A DNA stretch of 64,000 nucleotides from Pseudomonas fluorescens (lineage in GTDB: Bacteria; Pseudomonadota; Gammaproteobacteria; Pseudomonadales; Pseudomonadaceae). Of the stretch, positions 25,304 through 34,104 are shown piece by piece. Location of the stretch: positions 1-64,000 of the forward strand of contig NZ_MSDF01000001.1 of NCBI RefSeq assembly GCF_002022275.1, read 5' to 3'. Numbering within the stretch: position 1 is the stretch's first letter; the number at the start of each line of letters is the position of its first letter. Made by a program: the position numbers and the translations under genes. The notes beneath the pieces were generated by a model. It was not told the origin of the DNA and ran no database searches. It saw only the letters and a program-made list of their open reading frames with translations.

Positions 25304-25618
25304 ACATCACCCCTTCCGGGGCTGAGAGCTGAACTCATGGAAGGTTCAACTCCGTGGGGGGCATGGTAGGCATAGGGAAGCCAGGTACGTTTTGGGCAGA
25401 AATCACACCCCCCTATCATTGATATCCCTCCACCTTGCCAAGTGTCTTCAGCAATCGACACTGCGCGAACGCGAAAGGTTTAAGTCAGCTGGATATTCGG
25501 ACTTAACCCGATCTCGACAAGGGGCGCCCGCACTCCAGTGCCACCACCGCGCCAGTATTTACGTAAATATATTCTGAGCTAGCCTTGGGGTGTCCAAATC
25601 TTCAAGCACGGTGATCAA
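25304..25618. other. Intergenic stretch without recognised gene
   Basis: 315 bases between the GTG of paralogue B and the DUF1652 gene. It must hold both promoters, which point away from each other. I see no repeat, hairpin or open frame with coding character. Confidence 0.4.
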
Positions 25619-25873
25619 ATGGACACACTGACCAAAATGGAAATTGAGATAGCCCTTTCGACCCGCCTGCCTAATTGCGGGGTGAAGTGCAAAATCAATC
25701 CGGATGGCACCTTGTCCATCACCGTGTTGGCACATGGCGCTGACCAATTCACCATCGCCAACATCGATCGCGCCCGGTATCACGGAGAACAGGGAGTCAC
25801 CAGGCTCATCCGTGAAATATTGGAAGAAATGGTGATGTCCAGACAGTCTTCCCGACTGTCGTCCACAGGGTAG
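25619..25873 (+). CDS. DUF1652 family protein
   Basis: 84 residues. MDTLTKMEIEIALSTRLPNC, then CKINPDGTLSITVL and a C-terminal IREILEEM are the pattern of the DUF1652 family, which is nearly confined to Pseudomonas and has no known function. An alpha-beta fold of about 75 residues is expected. Followed 17 bases later by another small gene on the same strand. Confidence 0.72.
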   Translation: MDTLTKMEIEIALSTRLPNCGVKCKINPDGTLSITVLAHGADQFTIANIDRARYHGEQGVTRLIREILEEMVMSRQSSRLSSTG

Positions 25874-25890
25874 AAATGCGAGGTCTTTTT

Positions 25891-26169
25891 ATGTCTGATT
25901 TTATTGAAGCCACCGCGCGGGTCATCAAGATCGACTACCTTCAAGACACACTGTTCGGTGTGAATGCGCTTACCTGTGAGTGCATGGCACATGTCGCGCG
26001 TACTGCTTCCGGGTGGCAGTTGCGGCTGACTCCGCCATGGCCCTCGCGGTTAAAGGATGCCCATACGATTGCGTTCGAATGGGACGGTGTTGCCTGCCAT
26101 GGCCTCATCAAGGACGTGCAACCATTGCCCCCAGGTGAACTGCTAGTGGCAATTGAAATACAGCCGTGA
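25891..26169 (+). CDS. Small unknown protein
   Basis: About 92 residues from the ATG at 25891, which follows GAGG. Beta-rich, with Cys-containing text ALTCECMAHV near 27-34 and a Trp-rich middle (SGWQLRLTPPWPSRL). No signal peptide. Probably cotranscribed with the DUF1652 gene. Family not recognised. Confidence 0.6.
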   Translation: MSDFIEATARVIKIDYLQDTLFGVNALTCECMAHVARTASGWQLRLTPPWPSRLKDAHTIAFEWDGVACHGLIKDVQPLPPGELLVAIEIQP

Positions 26170-26285
26170 AAGCAAAAATGTCCCGCAGCAACGCATTGAC
26201 GTTATGCGGCATACCGGCTCAACCGCAAGCAAGCGAGAGGCTCCAGCAAGCCGGATAACCGGTCTTAACTGCGAGGAAAGTATCG

Positions 26286-26741
26286 ATGAAAACGTCATCC
26301 GTCACTGCGCTGAAGGCATCGATGGCTTTAATGTTCGTTTTGGCCACCTCTTCGGCCCTGGCTGCCGGCTGCGATGTGGTTACGCGCCCTCAAAGTGACA
26401 AGGTACCCATGGTTGAACAACACACCTGTTACGCCTACGAAGGTGTGCCGGCAGATGACATCGATTGGTCGTGTAGCAACGAACACACTGACATGTTGGC
26501 CACGCAAAAAACCAGGGTTGCCCAATGTCCCGGCGACTTTTCCGCCAGTTGCAAGGCCACGTTGACCCAGGAGGCGCTTGCCAATCCTCATGCAACGTCC
26601 AAAGCTCCCGGTCATGCCGGGGCTATGCTCCCCAACAATGCCCGGGTGGTGACTTACCACTATGCCGCTCAGGATCTCAAACAGGCCAAAGTCGATTGTG
26701 AAAAAGACGGCGGGCAGTGGACATGGCAGTCAGCCCAATAG
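26286..26741 (+). CDS. Unknown secreted Cys-rich protein
   Basis: 151 residues with a Sec signal (about 1-27, MALMFVLATSSALAAG). The mature protein has six Cys (CDVV, HTCYAYE, WSCSNE, AQCPGD, ASCKAT, VDCEKDGGQW), consistent with three disulfides in the periplasm. No enzyme motif seen. The gene is followed 28 bases later by the cupin gene on the same strand. Confidence 0.7.
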   Translation: MKTSSVTALKASMALMFVLATSSALAAGCDVVTRPQSDKVPMVEQHTCYAYEGVPADDIDWSCSNEHTDMLATQKTRVAQCPGDFSASCKATLTQEALANPHATSKAPGHAGAMLPNNARVVTYHYAAQDLKQAKVDCEKDGGQWTWQSAQ

Positions 26742-26769
26742 CCGTCACACGCTCAATCGGAGTTTTTAG

Positions 26770-27306
26770 ATGACTGTTTCTAAGACTGATTCACCGACGC
26801 CAACGTCCCTGATGTTCGAGCCCAATCACCCCGTGCCGAACAACTCTGACCTCCCGGTGCTCGTGTACACCCAAGTGCTATCACCACAGCTCGTCGACCT
26901 GGCCACGCGCTTTGAGGAAATGTTCACCACTCAGGGCTGGCCGCCCAAGTGGCGCAGTCGGGTTTATGACTATCACCACTACCATACCGAAGGGCATGAG
27001 GTGCTTGGTATCGCGACAGGCCATGCCCAACTGATGCTTGGTGGCCTTAACGGGCATGTTCTGGAGGTGCGCGCTGGAGATGTCCTGCTGCTGCCCGTCG
27101 GGACCGGGCACCGCAATATCAGCGCCAGCGAAAACTTCCTGGTGGTAGGCGCTTACCCGCCGGGCCAGCATGCGGACATCTGTCGCGAAGCGCCCAGCCA
27201 GGCGCAGTTGGCGAGGATCAAACAGCTGCCGTTTCCTGATCAAAGTCCCGTAAAGGGTGATGACGAGACGTATCGCGGCCTTTGGATAGGTCGACGTACC
27301 GGCTAA
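26770..27306 (+). CDS. Cupin-domain protein, YjlB-like
   Basis: 178 residues; ATG preceded by GGAG. Single cupin barrel with metal-ligand motif HHYHTEGHEVLGI (His, His, Glu pattern) and second cupin motif DVLLLPVGTGHRN. The N- and C-terminal text (YTQVLSP, AQLARIKQLPFPDQSPVKG) matches the YjlB-type cupins of unknown substrate found widely in bacteria. No Cys and no signal, so cytoplasmic. Likely operon with the upstream secreted-protein gene. Confidence 0.82.
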   Translation: MTVSKTDSPTPTSLMFEPNHPVPNNSDLPVLVYTQVLSPQLVDLATRFEEMFTTQGWPPKWRSRVYDYHHYHTEGHEVLGIATGHAQLMLGGLNGHVLEVRAGDVLLLPVGTGHRNISASENFLVVGAYPPGQHADICREAPSQAQLARIKQLPFPDQSPVKGDDETYRGLWIGRRTG

Positions 27307-27392
27307 CCCTGCGCACCCAAGCTGCGCGAACAGTAGGCGGTTAGGGCCGGCTTTAACCTTTCAATTTGAACGCACGCAACAGGATGGAACCT

Positions 27393-28082
27393 ATGAGGCT
27401 TGACACTGGAACGCCGCGGGCTGCCGCCTCACTTTGCCTGGCCGCGCTCCTTGCCCTGCTCAGCGCATGCGCCGGCAACACTTCACCCTCAAACGTCGAA
27501 GCACCCGGCAAGCCTGAAACCCCAAGCACACAAACGCTGGAGGCCGGCGGCGCCCTGTTGCAGTCGCGTCCGCCGATAGACGCACTGAACGCCTACCTGG
27601 ATGGTTTCCACTTCTACAACGGGCATCCCGATGTGCAGATGGAAGCCCATCATTACTGCGCGATTCTCAACGAGGAGGTGATCCAGTGTGTGATCTATGA
27701 CGGCAATCGCAAGGACGCCAAGCTGATGGGTGTGGAATACATCATCAGTGAAGCGCTGTTCAAAGGCCTGCCCACGCCGGAGAAAGCGTTGTGGCACAGC
27801 CATGTGCATGAAGTGAAATCGGGTCAACTGGTCGCACCAGGGATCCCTGCGGTAGCCGAGCATGCCCTGATGGAAAAGCTGGTGCATACCTACGGCAAAA
27901 CCTGGCACACCTGGCATACCGACCTCAACAAACGCCTGCCCTTGGGCATGCCTCAACTGATGATGGGCTTCACCGCCGATGGGCAGGCGGACGCACACAT
28001 GGTCGCTGAGCGGGACCAGCGGATGGGGATCGACAGCGCCCGGAAAAAACAGGCACGCACAGACATCGTCGCACCGCCCTGA
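27393..28082 (+). CDS. OBAP/DUF1264-family lipoprotein
   Basis: About 229 residues from the ATG at 27393, which has AGGATGG upstream; two earlier starts (27366 TTG, 27384 ATG) are possible. Lipoprotein signal ends in LLSAC. The body matches the DUF1264 family, known from plants as oil-body-associated proteins: YLDGFHFYNGHPDVQMEAHH, then IQCVIYDGN, KALWHSHVHEVKSG and KTWHTWH. Bacterial function unknown. The many His residues in conserved positions suggest a metal or lipid-surface role. A strong hairpin overlaps its stop. Confidence 0.85.
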   Translation: MRLDTGTPRAAASLCLAALLALLSACAGNTSPSNVEAPGKPETPSTQTLEAGGALLQSRPPIDALNAYLDGFHFYNGHPDVQMEAHHYCAILNEEVIQCVIYDGNRKDAKLMGVEYIISEALFKGLPTPEKALWHSHVHEVKSGQLVAPGIPAVAEHALMEKLVHTYGKTWHTWHTDLNKRLPLGMPQLMMGFTADGQADAHMVAERDQRMGIDSARKKQARTDIVAPP

Positions 28083-28110
28083 CGCCAGGCGCAGATGCCT
28101 GGCGTCAGGG
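28077..28110 (+). terminator. Strong hairpin at the end of the OBAP-like gene
   Basis: CCCTGACGCCAGGC and its exact complement GCCTGGCGTCAGGG, 14 base pairs, loop GCAGAT, overlapping the TGA stop. No T-run follows, so it is either a weak terminator or a 3' end stabiliser. Confidence 0.55.
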
Positions 28111-28240
28111 CAACATCATTCAGATCGTCGACCCGACCGCGCCGCCGCACGCCCACTGACAGTGCCTTTCGGTCATTCCGATGGAACGATCATTTACGCC
28201 GCCTTCTCTATCGCAAAACACGTGAATGGAGGATGTCGTG

Positions 28241-29560
28241 ATGATCGACTCAGCAACCGGCATGAAGCCCGGCGAACGGTATGCTGTGCACAACCTGGAG
28301 CGAACCCACAATTTCGGCGGGTTTTTCCTCGATGGAAAATACTACCTCGGCCCGGAACTGATGACGGCGGTCGGGTGGCTGGAAGGCCAGACGTTTTTGT
28401 ACGACGAACTCGATGCGTCGGGAGAACAGGTTTTTCCAGACCGGGTCACAGGCGTTATCGATGACCTGACCCTGTTAATGAACGATGGCGCGCGGCTGAA
28501 GTTGCATACCGCGCAGGTGCATGTGCAGCCTCCCAGCGATCAGCCCGAACTCTCACCCTCCCCGGCTAAAATAAGCGGGCAACTGCTCGGTAAGACCGTA
28601 GTGATTACGGGTGCCTCCAGCGGGATTGGCCGTGCCGCCGCGCACGCCTTCGCCGAGCAAGGCGCACGTCTGGTGCTTGCCGCCCGGGACGACAGCGCGC
28701 TGGCCAACGTCGTCGAAGAATGTGCCGCACGCGGCGCCGAGGCGGTTGCGGTCAAGACCGACGTGATCCACAGCGATGAGATGAGGGCCCTGGCCTCCAA
28801 GGCCGCTGCGTTCGGTCATGGCCGTATCGATATCTGGATCAACAACCCCGGCGTGGGCGCCGTAGGCAGCTTTGAAGACACGCCCCTGGCAGCCCACGAA
28901 CAGGTGCTGCAGACAGACTTGCTGGGTTACCTGCGCGGTGCCTACGTGGCATGGCCGTATTTCAAGGCACAAAAGGCCGGCATCCTGATCAACACACTGT
29001 CACTCGGTAGTTGGGTTGCCCAGCCCTACGCCGTCGCCTATTCGGCGAGTAAATACGGCCTGCGTGGCCTCAGCGAAGCGCTGCGCGCAGAGTTGACAGG
29101 GCTGTCGAATATTCACGTGTGCGACATTTACCCGGCCGTGATGGACACGCCAGGCTTTCGGGATGGCGCCAACTTCACTGGTCATGCACTGAAGTCGCCA
29201 TCCCCAGTGTATGACCCTCAGCAGGTGGCAGAGGCGATGGTTGCCTGTGCGCTCCAGCCTCGCAAAAGCACCACCGTGGGCGGCGCTGCAATAGCCGCTC
29301 GGGTTGCACACTTCCTGGTGCCGGGCTTCGCACAGCTTTCCGGCTGGCTGACGCGCTTCGCGCTGGGTCGTAGCCCCCAAGCCGATACCTCGTCGGGCAA
29401 CCTGTTTAGCGCTTCCGCGGGGCAACGCCGGGTAGAGGGGGGATGGCGCCAAGCCAACCGACCCGCGCCCTTTCTGCTCATAGCAGTTGGCGCTGCGTTG
29501 TTACTGGGCGGCGTTGCGATTGCGCGCAGCTATCAATCAACTAACAAACATCAACAATGA
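28241..29560 (+). CDS. SDR-family dehydrogenase with N-terminal extension and C-terminal membrane helix
   Basis: About 439 residues from the ATG at 28241, preceded by GGAGG; an ATG at 28226 is possible. An extra domain of about 110 residues (GERYAVHNLERTHNFGGFFL) precedes a classical SDR: TGASSGIGRAAA for NAD(P), NNPGVGAVGSF, Ser region NTLSLGSW, and YSASKYGLRG as the Tyr-x3-Lys. After position 395 a linker leads to one hydrophobic helix (FLLIAVGAALLLGGVAI), so the enzyme is likely membrane-tethered. The N-terminal extension is unusual and its role is unknown. Confidence 0.85.
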   Translation: MIDSATGMKPGERYAVHNLERTHNFGGFFLDGKYYLGPELMTAVGWLEGQTFLYDELDASGEQVFPDRVTGVIDDLTLLMNDGARLKLHTAQVHVQPPSDQPELSPSPAKISGQLLGKTVVITGASSGIGRAAAHAFAEQGARLVLAARDDSALANVVEECAARGAEAVAVKTDVIHSDEMRALASKAAAFGHGRIDIWINNPGVGAVGSFEDTPLAAHEQVLQTDLLGYLRGAYVAWPYFKAQKAGILINTLSLGSWVAQPYAVAYSASKYGLRGLSEALRAELTGLSNIHVCDIYPAVMDTPGFRDGANFTGHALKSPSPVYDPQQVAEAMVACALQPRKSTTVGGAAIAARVAHFLVPGFAQLSGWLTRFALGRSPQADTSSGNLFSASAGQRRVEGGWRQANRPAPFLLIAVGAALLLGGVAIARSYQSTNKHQQ

Positions 29561-29587
29561 CCGCTCTCGTTAAATGAGGTAGCCCTA

Positions 29588-29869
29588 ATGCCTTACGATT
29601 ACCAAGGTAGTGCCAGTGTGATTACCGCCTCACGGCACCTGGGAACACAATCGGATGAACGCCTGAACGCGTCCGTCTCGATCCACCTGACCAGCAGCGG
29701 CAAACCCACGCTTGCGCGGTTGAGCTTCGAGATCCCGCTCGACTGGCCCGGCAACCCCAACTTTGTCACGGTCAACTTGCCCGACGGCTCTTCCGTGAGC
29801 GGTGTAATTGCCGAAATTGAACGACCGAACACTGGCCCGGGCTGGGTGACGTTCACGGTGGACGACTGA
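29588..29869 (+). CDS. Unknown beta-rich protein
   Basis: 93 residues; ATG preceded by GAGGTAG. No signal or membrane helix. Ser/Thr- and beta-strand-rich (MPYDYQGSASVITASRHLG, FVTVNLPDGSSVSGVIAEI). It starts 27 bases after the membrane SDR and is probably in its transcript. Family not recognised. Confidence 0.65.
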   Translation: MPYDYQGSASVITASRHLGTQSDERLNASVSIHLTSSGKPTLARLSFEIPLDWPGNPNFVTVNLPDGSSVSGVIAEIERPNTGPGWVTFTVDD

Positions 29870-29968
29870 TGGTTTTCGCAGGTCGTGTCGCTCATCGAAT
29901 TGTCGAACAATTTCTTTGAATTTTTTTTGACGCCAAAAATCTGTAGTTCATGAGCATAAGGAGGCCTC

Positions 29969-30226
29969 ATGAACCACAACGAATTATTTACGATCAGCTA
30001 TCAACTGCACGGTGAGCGCAAGTCGTTCATCGTGCGGGCGCAGGGCATGGACAACGGCGAAGCCTGGCATTGGGCCAGTTGCGATGCCGGCGTCGCGGTC
30101 ATACCTAAGTTTGGCCAACAAAAACCCAAACGTGTCTCCAAACCGATGGCCGAAAAATACGGCATCACTGACGTGCACTGGCGCGGCGCGGCAGCGATCC
30201 GGTGGACGGAGGGTGTATCGCAATGA
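29969..30226 (+). CDS. DUF6555 family protein
   Basis: 85 residues with an AGGAGG-type ribosome site. MNHNELFTISYQLHGERKSF, FIVRAQGMDNGEAWHWASCD and the GITDVHWRG end are the DUF6555 pattern, seen mostly in Pseudomonas. Function unknown. The last codons overlap the following gene in ATGA, so the two are co-translated. Confidence 0.72.
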   Translation: MNHNELFTISYQLHGERKSFIVRAQGMDNGEAWHWASCDAGVAVIPKFGQQKPKRVSKPMAEKYGITDVHWRGAAAIRWTEGVSQ

Positions 30227-30462
30227 GCGGTCAACTACTCAGTTACACATCCCGGCAGGCCTGGAATGACGAAATGGCGCGCACCCACCAAATGTTTTTC
30301 GAGGCCGATAGGCTGGATGCAATAGCCTACAAAATTATCGGGACCTACCAAGGTGATGCGCACACCTGGGCACGCTTTATCGAGGCCAAGAAGATTGCGG
30401 ACGCGCAACGTACCGCCGCGTACCAAGAGTGGATGCGTATTAACCGCGCGAAGCGCAAATGA
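30223..30462 (+). CDS. Small unknown helical protein
   Basis: 79 residues from the ATG at 30223, overlapping the DUF6555 stop in ATGA. Helical and basic at the C-terminus (AYQEWMRINRAKRK), with W and H rich middle (TYQGDAHTWARFIEAKKIAD). Coupling to the DUF6555 gene suggests a shared role, which is unknown. Confidence 0.68.
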   Translation: MSGQLLSYTSRQAWNDEMARTHQMFFEADRLDAIAYKIIGTYQGDAHTWARFIEAKKIADAQRTAAYQEWMRINRAKRK

Positions 30463-30465
30463 ACG

Positions 30466-30492
30466 GCCAGCCCTGCCGAAAACAGGGCTGGC
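30466..30492 (+). terminator. Hairpin after the DUF6555 gene pair
   Basis: GCCAGCCCTG and CAGGGCTGGC form a perfect 10-base stem with loop CCGAAAA. It lies in the gap between the convergent ends of the plus pair and the minus gene at 30507. The A-rich loop is noted; there is no strong T-run. Confidence 0.5.
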
Positions 30493-30506
30493 GCGCCAGC
30501 GTGGTG

Positions 30507-30686
30507 TCACGCCCCTGACTCTGGGTCTTTCGAAGGCCCGCCAGGGGCAACGCCGCCCTGCTCGGCCTCGACTTCCCAAGGGCGGTCGACATTCGGGTTT
30601 TCCGATTTGTCGTTTCGTTTGGCCGTTTCAGGGTGTACTTTTTGCCCGGCATGGGTGCCTGGGCTGGGTTTTGAATGCTCGCTCAT
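30507..30686 (-). CDS. Small hydrophilic, probably disordered protein
   Basis: 59 residues from the ATG at 30686, preceded by a perfect GGAGGTGGT. Composition is Lys/Glu/Pro/Gly-rich (MSEHSKPSPGTHAGQKVHPE, VDRPWEVEAEQGG). It starts 10 bases after the stop of the quinone oxidoreductase on the same strand, so it is likely cotranscribed. Similar short hydrophilic proteins occur in Pseudomonas stress gene groups; this is an analogy only. Confidence 0.65.
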   Translation of the reverse strand: MSEHSKPSPGTHAGQKVHPETAKRNDKSENPNVDRPWEVEAEQGGVAPGGPSKDPESGA

Positions 30687-30695
30687 ACCACCTCC

Positions 30696-31622
30696 TCAAT
30701 CGCTGACGTGCAATACAACTTTGCCGTGCACGTGTCCGTTAGCAAGGAAGTCCAATGCTTGCTTGGCCTCTTCCAGTTCAAATGTCTTGGCCACATACAC
30801 CTGCACATTGCCCGCCGCGATCAGCCCGGCGATCTCGGTCAGTTCCTCACCGCGCGGGTCGGCGGTGAACCGTGTGCCGGTCTTGCCTGCCGCCTGGGGA
30901 TGGTGCGCATCGGGCATGGTCAGGGTCGAGACCAATCGCCCGCCCTCGCCAAGCACCTGCCATGAACGCGCTTGGGTGTCGCCGCCGATCAAATCGATAA
31001 CCAGGTCGAAGTCCTTGCAGATGTCCTCGAACCGTTCGGTCTTGTAATCAATGGCGCGTTCGACGCCCAGCTCTCGCAGGAACGGCAGGCTGTCAGTGGA
31101 TGCGGTGGCATACACTTCGGCGCCCTTGACCTTGGCAAATTGCACCGCGAAATGGCCGACGCCACCGGTGCCTCCATGGATCAACACCTTTTGCCCTTGC
31201 TCGAGCTGACCGTGCTCGACCAAGGCCTGCCAGGCAGTGTGCCCGGCCAGCGGCACGCCGGCAGCGGACGGCCAATCGAGGCCTTCAGGGATCAGCGCCA
31301 GATGCTCGGCAGGCACCCGCGAGTACTCGGCATAACCGCCGTCGGCACCGATCATGGCAAACACGCGGTCGCCCGGCTTGAAACCACTGACGCCTTGCCC
31401 AACCTTTTCAATCACCCCGGCGACTTCCCGGCCCAACGTCAGCGGCAATTTGTCCTGCTTGACCTCAGGGTACTGACCCTCGCGAATCTTGTAGTCCACG
31501 GGGTTGATACCCACAAAGACATTCCTGACCAGCAACTCACCCGCCTTGGGTTCCGGCACCTCGACCTCGCGTACGTGCATGACCTCGGGGCCGCCAAATT
31601 GCTCAATCCTGATTGCTTTCAT
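30696..31622 (-). CDS. NADP-dependent quinone oxidoreductase-like protein
   Basis: 308-residue zinc-free medium-chain dehydrogenase of the QOR group: N-terminal GroES-like fold (MKAIRIEQFGGPEVMHV), GREVAGVIEKVGQGV, and the Rossmann motif HGGTGGVGHFAVQFAK near 150. There are no zinc-binding Cys clusters, as usual for this group. It reduces quinones or alkenals with NADPH. Divergent from the molybdoenzyme gene at 31801. Confidence 0.86.
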   Translation of the reverse strand: MKAIRIEQFGGPEVMHVREVEVPEPKAGELLVRNVFVGINPVDYKIREGQYPEVKQDKLPLTLGREVAGVIEKVGQGVSGFKPGDRVFAMIGADGGYAEYSRVPAEHLALIPEGLDWPSAAGVPLAGHTAWQALVEHGQLEQGQKVLIHGGTGGVGHFAVQFAKVKGAEVYATASTDSLPFLRELGVERAIDYKTERFEDICKDFDLVIDLIGGDTQARSWQVLGEGGRLVSTLTMPDAHHPQAAGKTGTRFTADPRGEELTEIAGLIAAGNVQVYVAKTFELEEAKQALDFLANGHVHGKVVLHVSD

Positions 31623-31800
31623 GCCACTTACCTCTTCGTCTTTTCAGAACACACAGGGGTGTGGAGGACGCTCGGCGGCCATGGGTTCACTCGGTGTTGC
31701 GCAGCGCAGACAAACGGCACCTCCCGTCCGGCATTCCGCTCGAACCTTTGCCCTGACGGCCCGTCCCAAGGTTATCCAGCCAGCGCCCGGGAGTGCCACG

Positions 31801-34104
31801 ATGCTCATTCATCCCAAGACCCATTTCCAGCCCTACACCCACGCGAGCGGAGGCTGGGGCTCGGCCAAATCGGTGATGCAGATCCTGTGGCGCGAACAGG
31901 CCCTGATCAAGGCCCCCGTTGCGCTGCTCAAGCAAAACAAGCCCGACGGGTTCGCTTGCGTCAGCTGCGCCTGGGCCAAACCCGGTCGCCCGCATGCGTT
32001 GGAGTTCTGCGAGAACGGCGCCAAGGCCACTGCCTGGGAGCTGACCTCAATGAAGACCGACCCGGCGTTTTTTGCCGCACACACCCTCAGTGAATTACGC
32101 GACTGGCCCGACTATGCGCTTGAGCAACAGGGCCGCCTGACCCATCCGTTGCGTTATGACCCGCAGAGCGACCGCTACCGTGAGACGTCGTGGGACGAGG
32201 CCTATCAGGCAATTGGCGTGCAGCTCAAGGCGATGGAGCCCGACAGCGTGGTGTTCTATGCCTCCGGGCGCGCCTCGCTGGAAACCTCGTTCATGTACCA
32301 GTTATTCGCCCGGGCCTACGGCACCAACAACCTGCCCGACAGTTCCAACATGTGCCACGAGAGCACCTCAGTCGGCTTGCAGGAAAGCATCGGCGTGCCG
32401 GTCGGCACGGTAACCCTGGACGACTTCGAGCACACCGACTGCCTGTTTTTCTTCGGCCAGAACGTCGGCAGTAACAGCCCGCGCATGCTGCATCAATTGC
32501 AGGACGTGCGCCGGCGCGACGTGCCGATCATCACCTTCAACCCTTTGCGCGAGCGCGGGCTGGAGCGCTTCGTCAATCCGCAATCGCCCAGCGAAATGCT
32601 CACGCCCGAGTCGACCCTGATCAGTACCCAATACCACCAGGTGGCGATCGGCGGGGACACGGCCGCCATCACCGGCATCGCCAAGGCGCTGCTGGAAATG
32701 GATGACTGCGCCACTGAACGCGGCACACCGGCCGTGCTCGACTACGACTTCATCGCCACCCACACCGAAGGTTTCGAGGCGTTCACCACCTACGTGCGTG
32801 ACTGCACGTGGGCGCAACTGGAGCACAAAAGCGGGCTCACGCGCGGCGCACTCGAAGCCGCCGCCACGGTGTACGCCAGCAGCCAACGGGTGATGTTCGT
32901 CTATGGCATGGGCCTGACCCAGCACCGGCACGGGGTGGCGAATGTGCAGATGCTGGTGAACCTGATGCTGATGCGCGGCAATATCGGCAAACCCGGCGCC
33001 GGCATCTGCCCGGTGCGCGGCCATTCCAATGTGCAGGGCCAGCGCACCGTGGGTATCACCGAAGACCCGAAAAAGGTCCCGGCGGACCTGATCGAGCGGC
33101 ACTTCGGCTTCAAGGTCCCGGCGCAAAAGGGCCTGTGCACCGTGGACGCCTGCGAAGGCATTCTGCAGGGACAGGTGCGCGGGTTCATCGGGCTGGGCGG
33201 CAATTTCCTGCGGGCGATACCCGACACCTCGCGTATGGAGCCGGCGTGGCAAGGGCTGGAACTGAATGTGCAGGTCGCCACCAAACTCAATCGCACCCAC
33301 CTGCTGCCCGCCCGAAATATGTGGCTGCTGCCGTGCCTGGGGCGCATAGAAATTGACCGGCAAAAAGGCGTGGCGCAAACCTACACCACCGAGGACAGCA
33401 CCGGTTGCATCCACGGCTGGCACGGCAGCGCCGAACCGGTCGGCCCGCAGGTGCGCGCCGAAGCCAGCATCGTCGCCGGCCTGGCCATGGCCGCCTTGGC
33501 GCCCGGTAACCGCATCGACTGGCAAGCCTGGAGCGACGATTACTCGACGGTCAGGACCGCCATCGGCACGATCTACCCGCAGATTTTTCATGACATGGAA
33601 ACCCGCATGGCTGAGCCCGGCGGTTTCCACAGGCCGATTGCCGCCGCGCAACGCGAATGGCTGACCCCGACGGGCAAGGCGCAGTTCATCACCCCCGTGA
33701 CGCTGGCCGAAGACGATGACGTCAACCTCGCCGAACCGGCGCGCGACGTGCTGCAACTGATGACGCTGCGCAGCAATGACCAGTTCAACACCACCATCTA
33801 TGGGTATGACGACCGTTTTCGCGGGGTCAGCGGCACGCGCGAAGTGATTTTCATGCATTGCAACGACATCGTGCGCCTGGGGTTCAAGGTCGGCGAGCAG
33901 GTGCTGTTGACCACCGCCATCGAGCCGGAGGTAAAGCGTCAGGTCGGCCCGTTCGAAATCATTGCCTACGATATTCCCGAAGGCTGCGCCGCCGCCTACT
34001 ACCCGGAGTGCAACCCGCTGGTGCCGCTCTGGCACCACGCCGAACGCAGTAAAGTGCCGGCGGCCAAGTCGGTGCCGGTGCGCCTGAGTTCAGCGGGTGG
34101 CTGA
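31801..34104 (+). CDS. FdhF/YdeP-family molybdopterin oxidoreductase
   Basis: About 767 residues from the ATG at 31801; the long frame upstream of it has no family features. An N-terminal Fe-S region carries Cys in FACVSCAWAKPGRPH and EFCENGAK. The bis-MGD-binding core has SNMCHESTS, FGQNVGSNSPRMLHQ, MLMRGNIGKPGAG, and GRIEIDRQ, then a C-terminal cap with CNDIVRLGFKVGEQV. It belongs to the YdeP group, whose natural substrate is unknown; the E. coli member is linked to acid resistance. No subunits are adjacent, so it is soluble. It ends 15 bases inside the convergent oxidase subunit IV gene. Confidence 0.87.
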   Translation: MLIHPKTHFQPYTHASGGWGSAKSVMQILWREQALIKAPVALLKQNKPDGFACVSCAWAKPGRPHALEFCENGAKATAWELTSMKTDPAFFAAHTLSELRDWPDYALEQQGRLTHPLRYDPQSDRYRETSWDEAYQAIGVQLKAMEPDSVVFYASGRASLETSFMYQLFARAYGTNNLPDSSNMCHESTSVGLQESIGVPVGTVTLDDFEHTDCLFFFGQNVGSNSPRMLHQLQDVRRRDVPIITFNPLRERGLERFVNPQSPSEMLTPESTLISTQYHQVAIGGDTAAITGIAKALLEMDDCATERGTPAVLDYDFIATHTEGFEAFTTYVRDCTWAQLEHKSGLTRGALEAAATVYASSQRVMFVYGMGLTQHRHGVANVQMLVNLMLMRGNIGKPGAGICPVRGHSNVQGQRTVGITEDPKKVPADLIERHFGFKVPAQKGLCTVDACEGILQGQVRGFIGLGGNFLRAIPDTSRMEPAWQGLELNVQVATKLNRTHLLPARNMWLLPCLGRIEIDRQKGVAQTYTTEDSTGCIHGWHGSAEPVGPQVRAEASIVAGLAMAALAPGNRIDWQAWSDDYSTVRTAIGTIYPQIFHDMETRMAEPGGFHRPIAAAQREWLTPTGKAQFITPVTLAEDDDVNLAEPARDVLQLMTLRSNDQFNTTIYGYDDRFRGVSGTREVIFMHCNDIVRLGFKVGEQVLLTTAIEPEVKRQVGPFEIIAYDIPEGCAAAYYPECNPLVPLWHHAERSKVPAAKSVPVRLSSAGG

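Noticed and set aside
32368..34038. 556-codon minus frame inside the YdeP-type gene
   Set aside because: Shadow of the molybdoenzyme: the plus frame has intact family motifs throughout.
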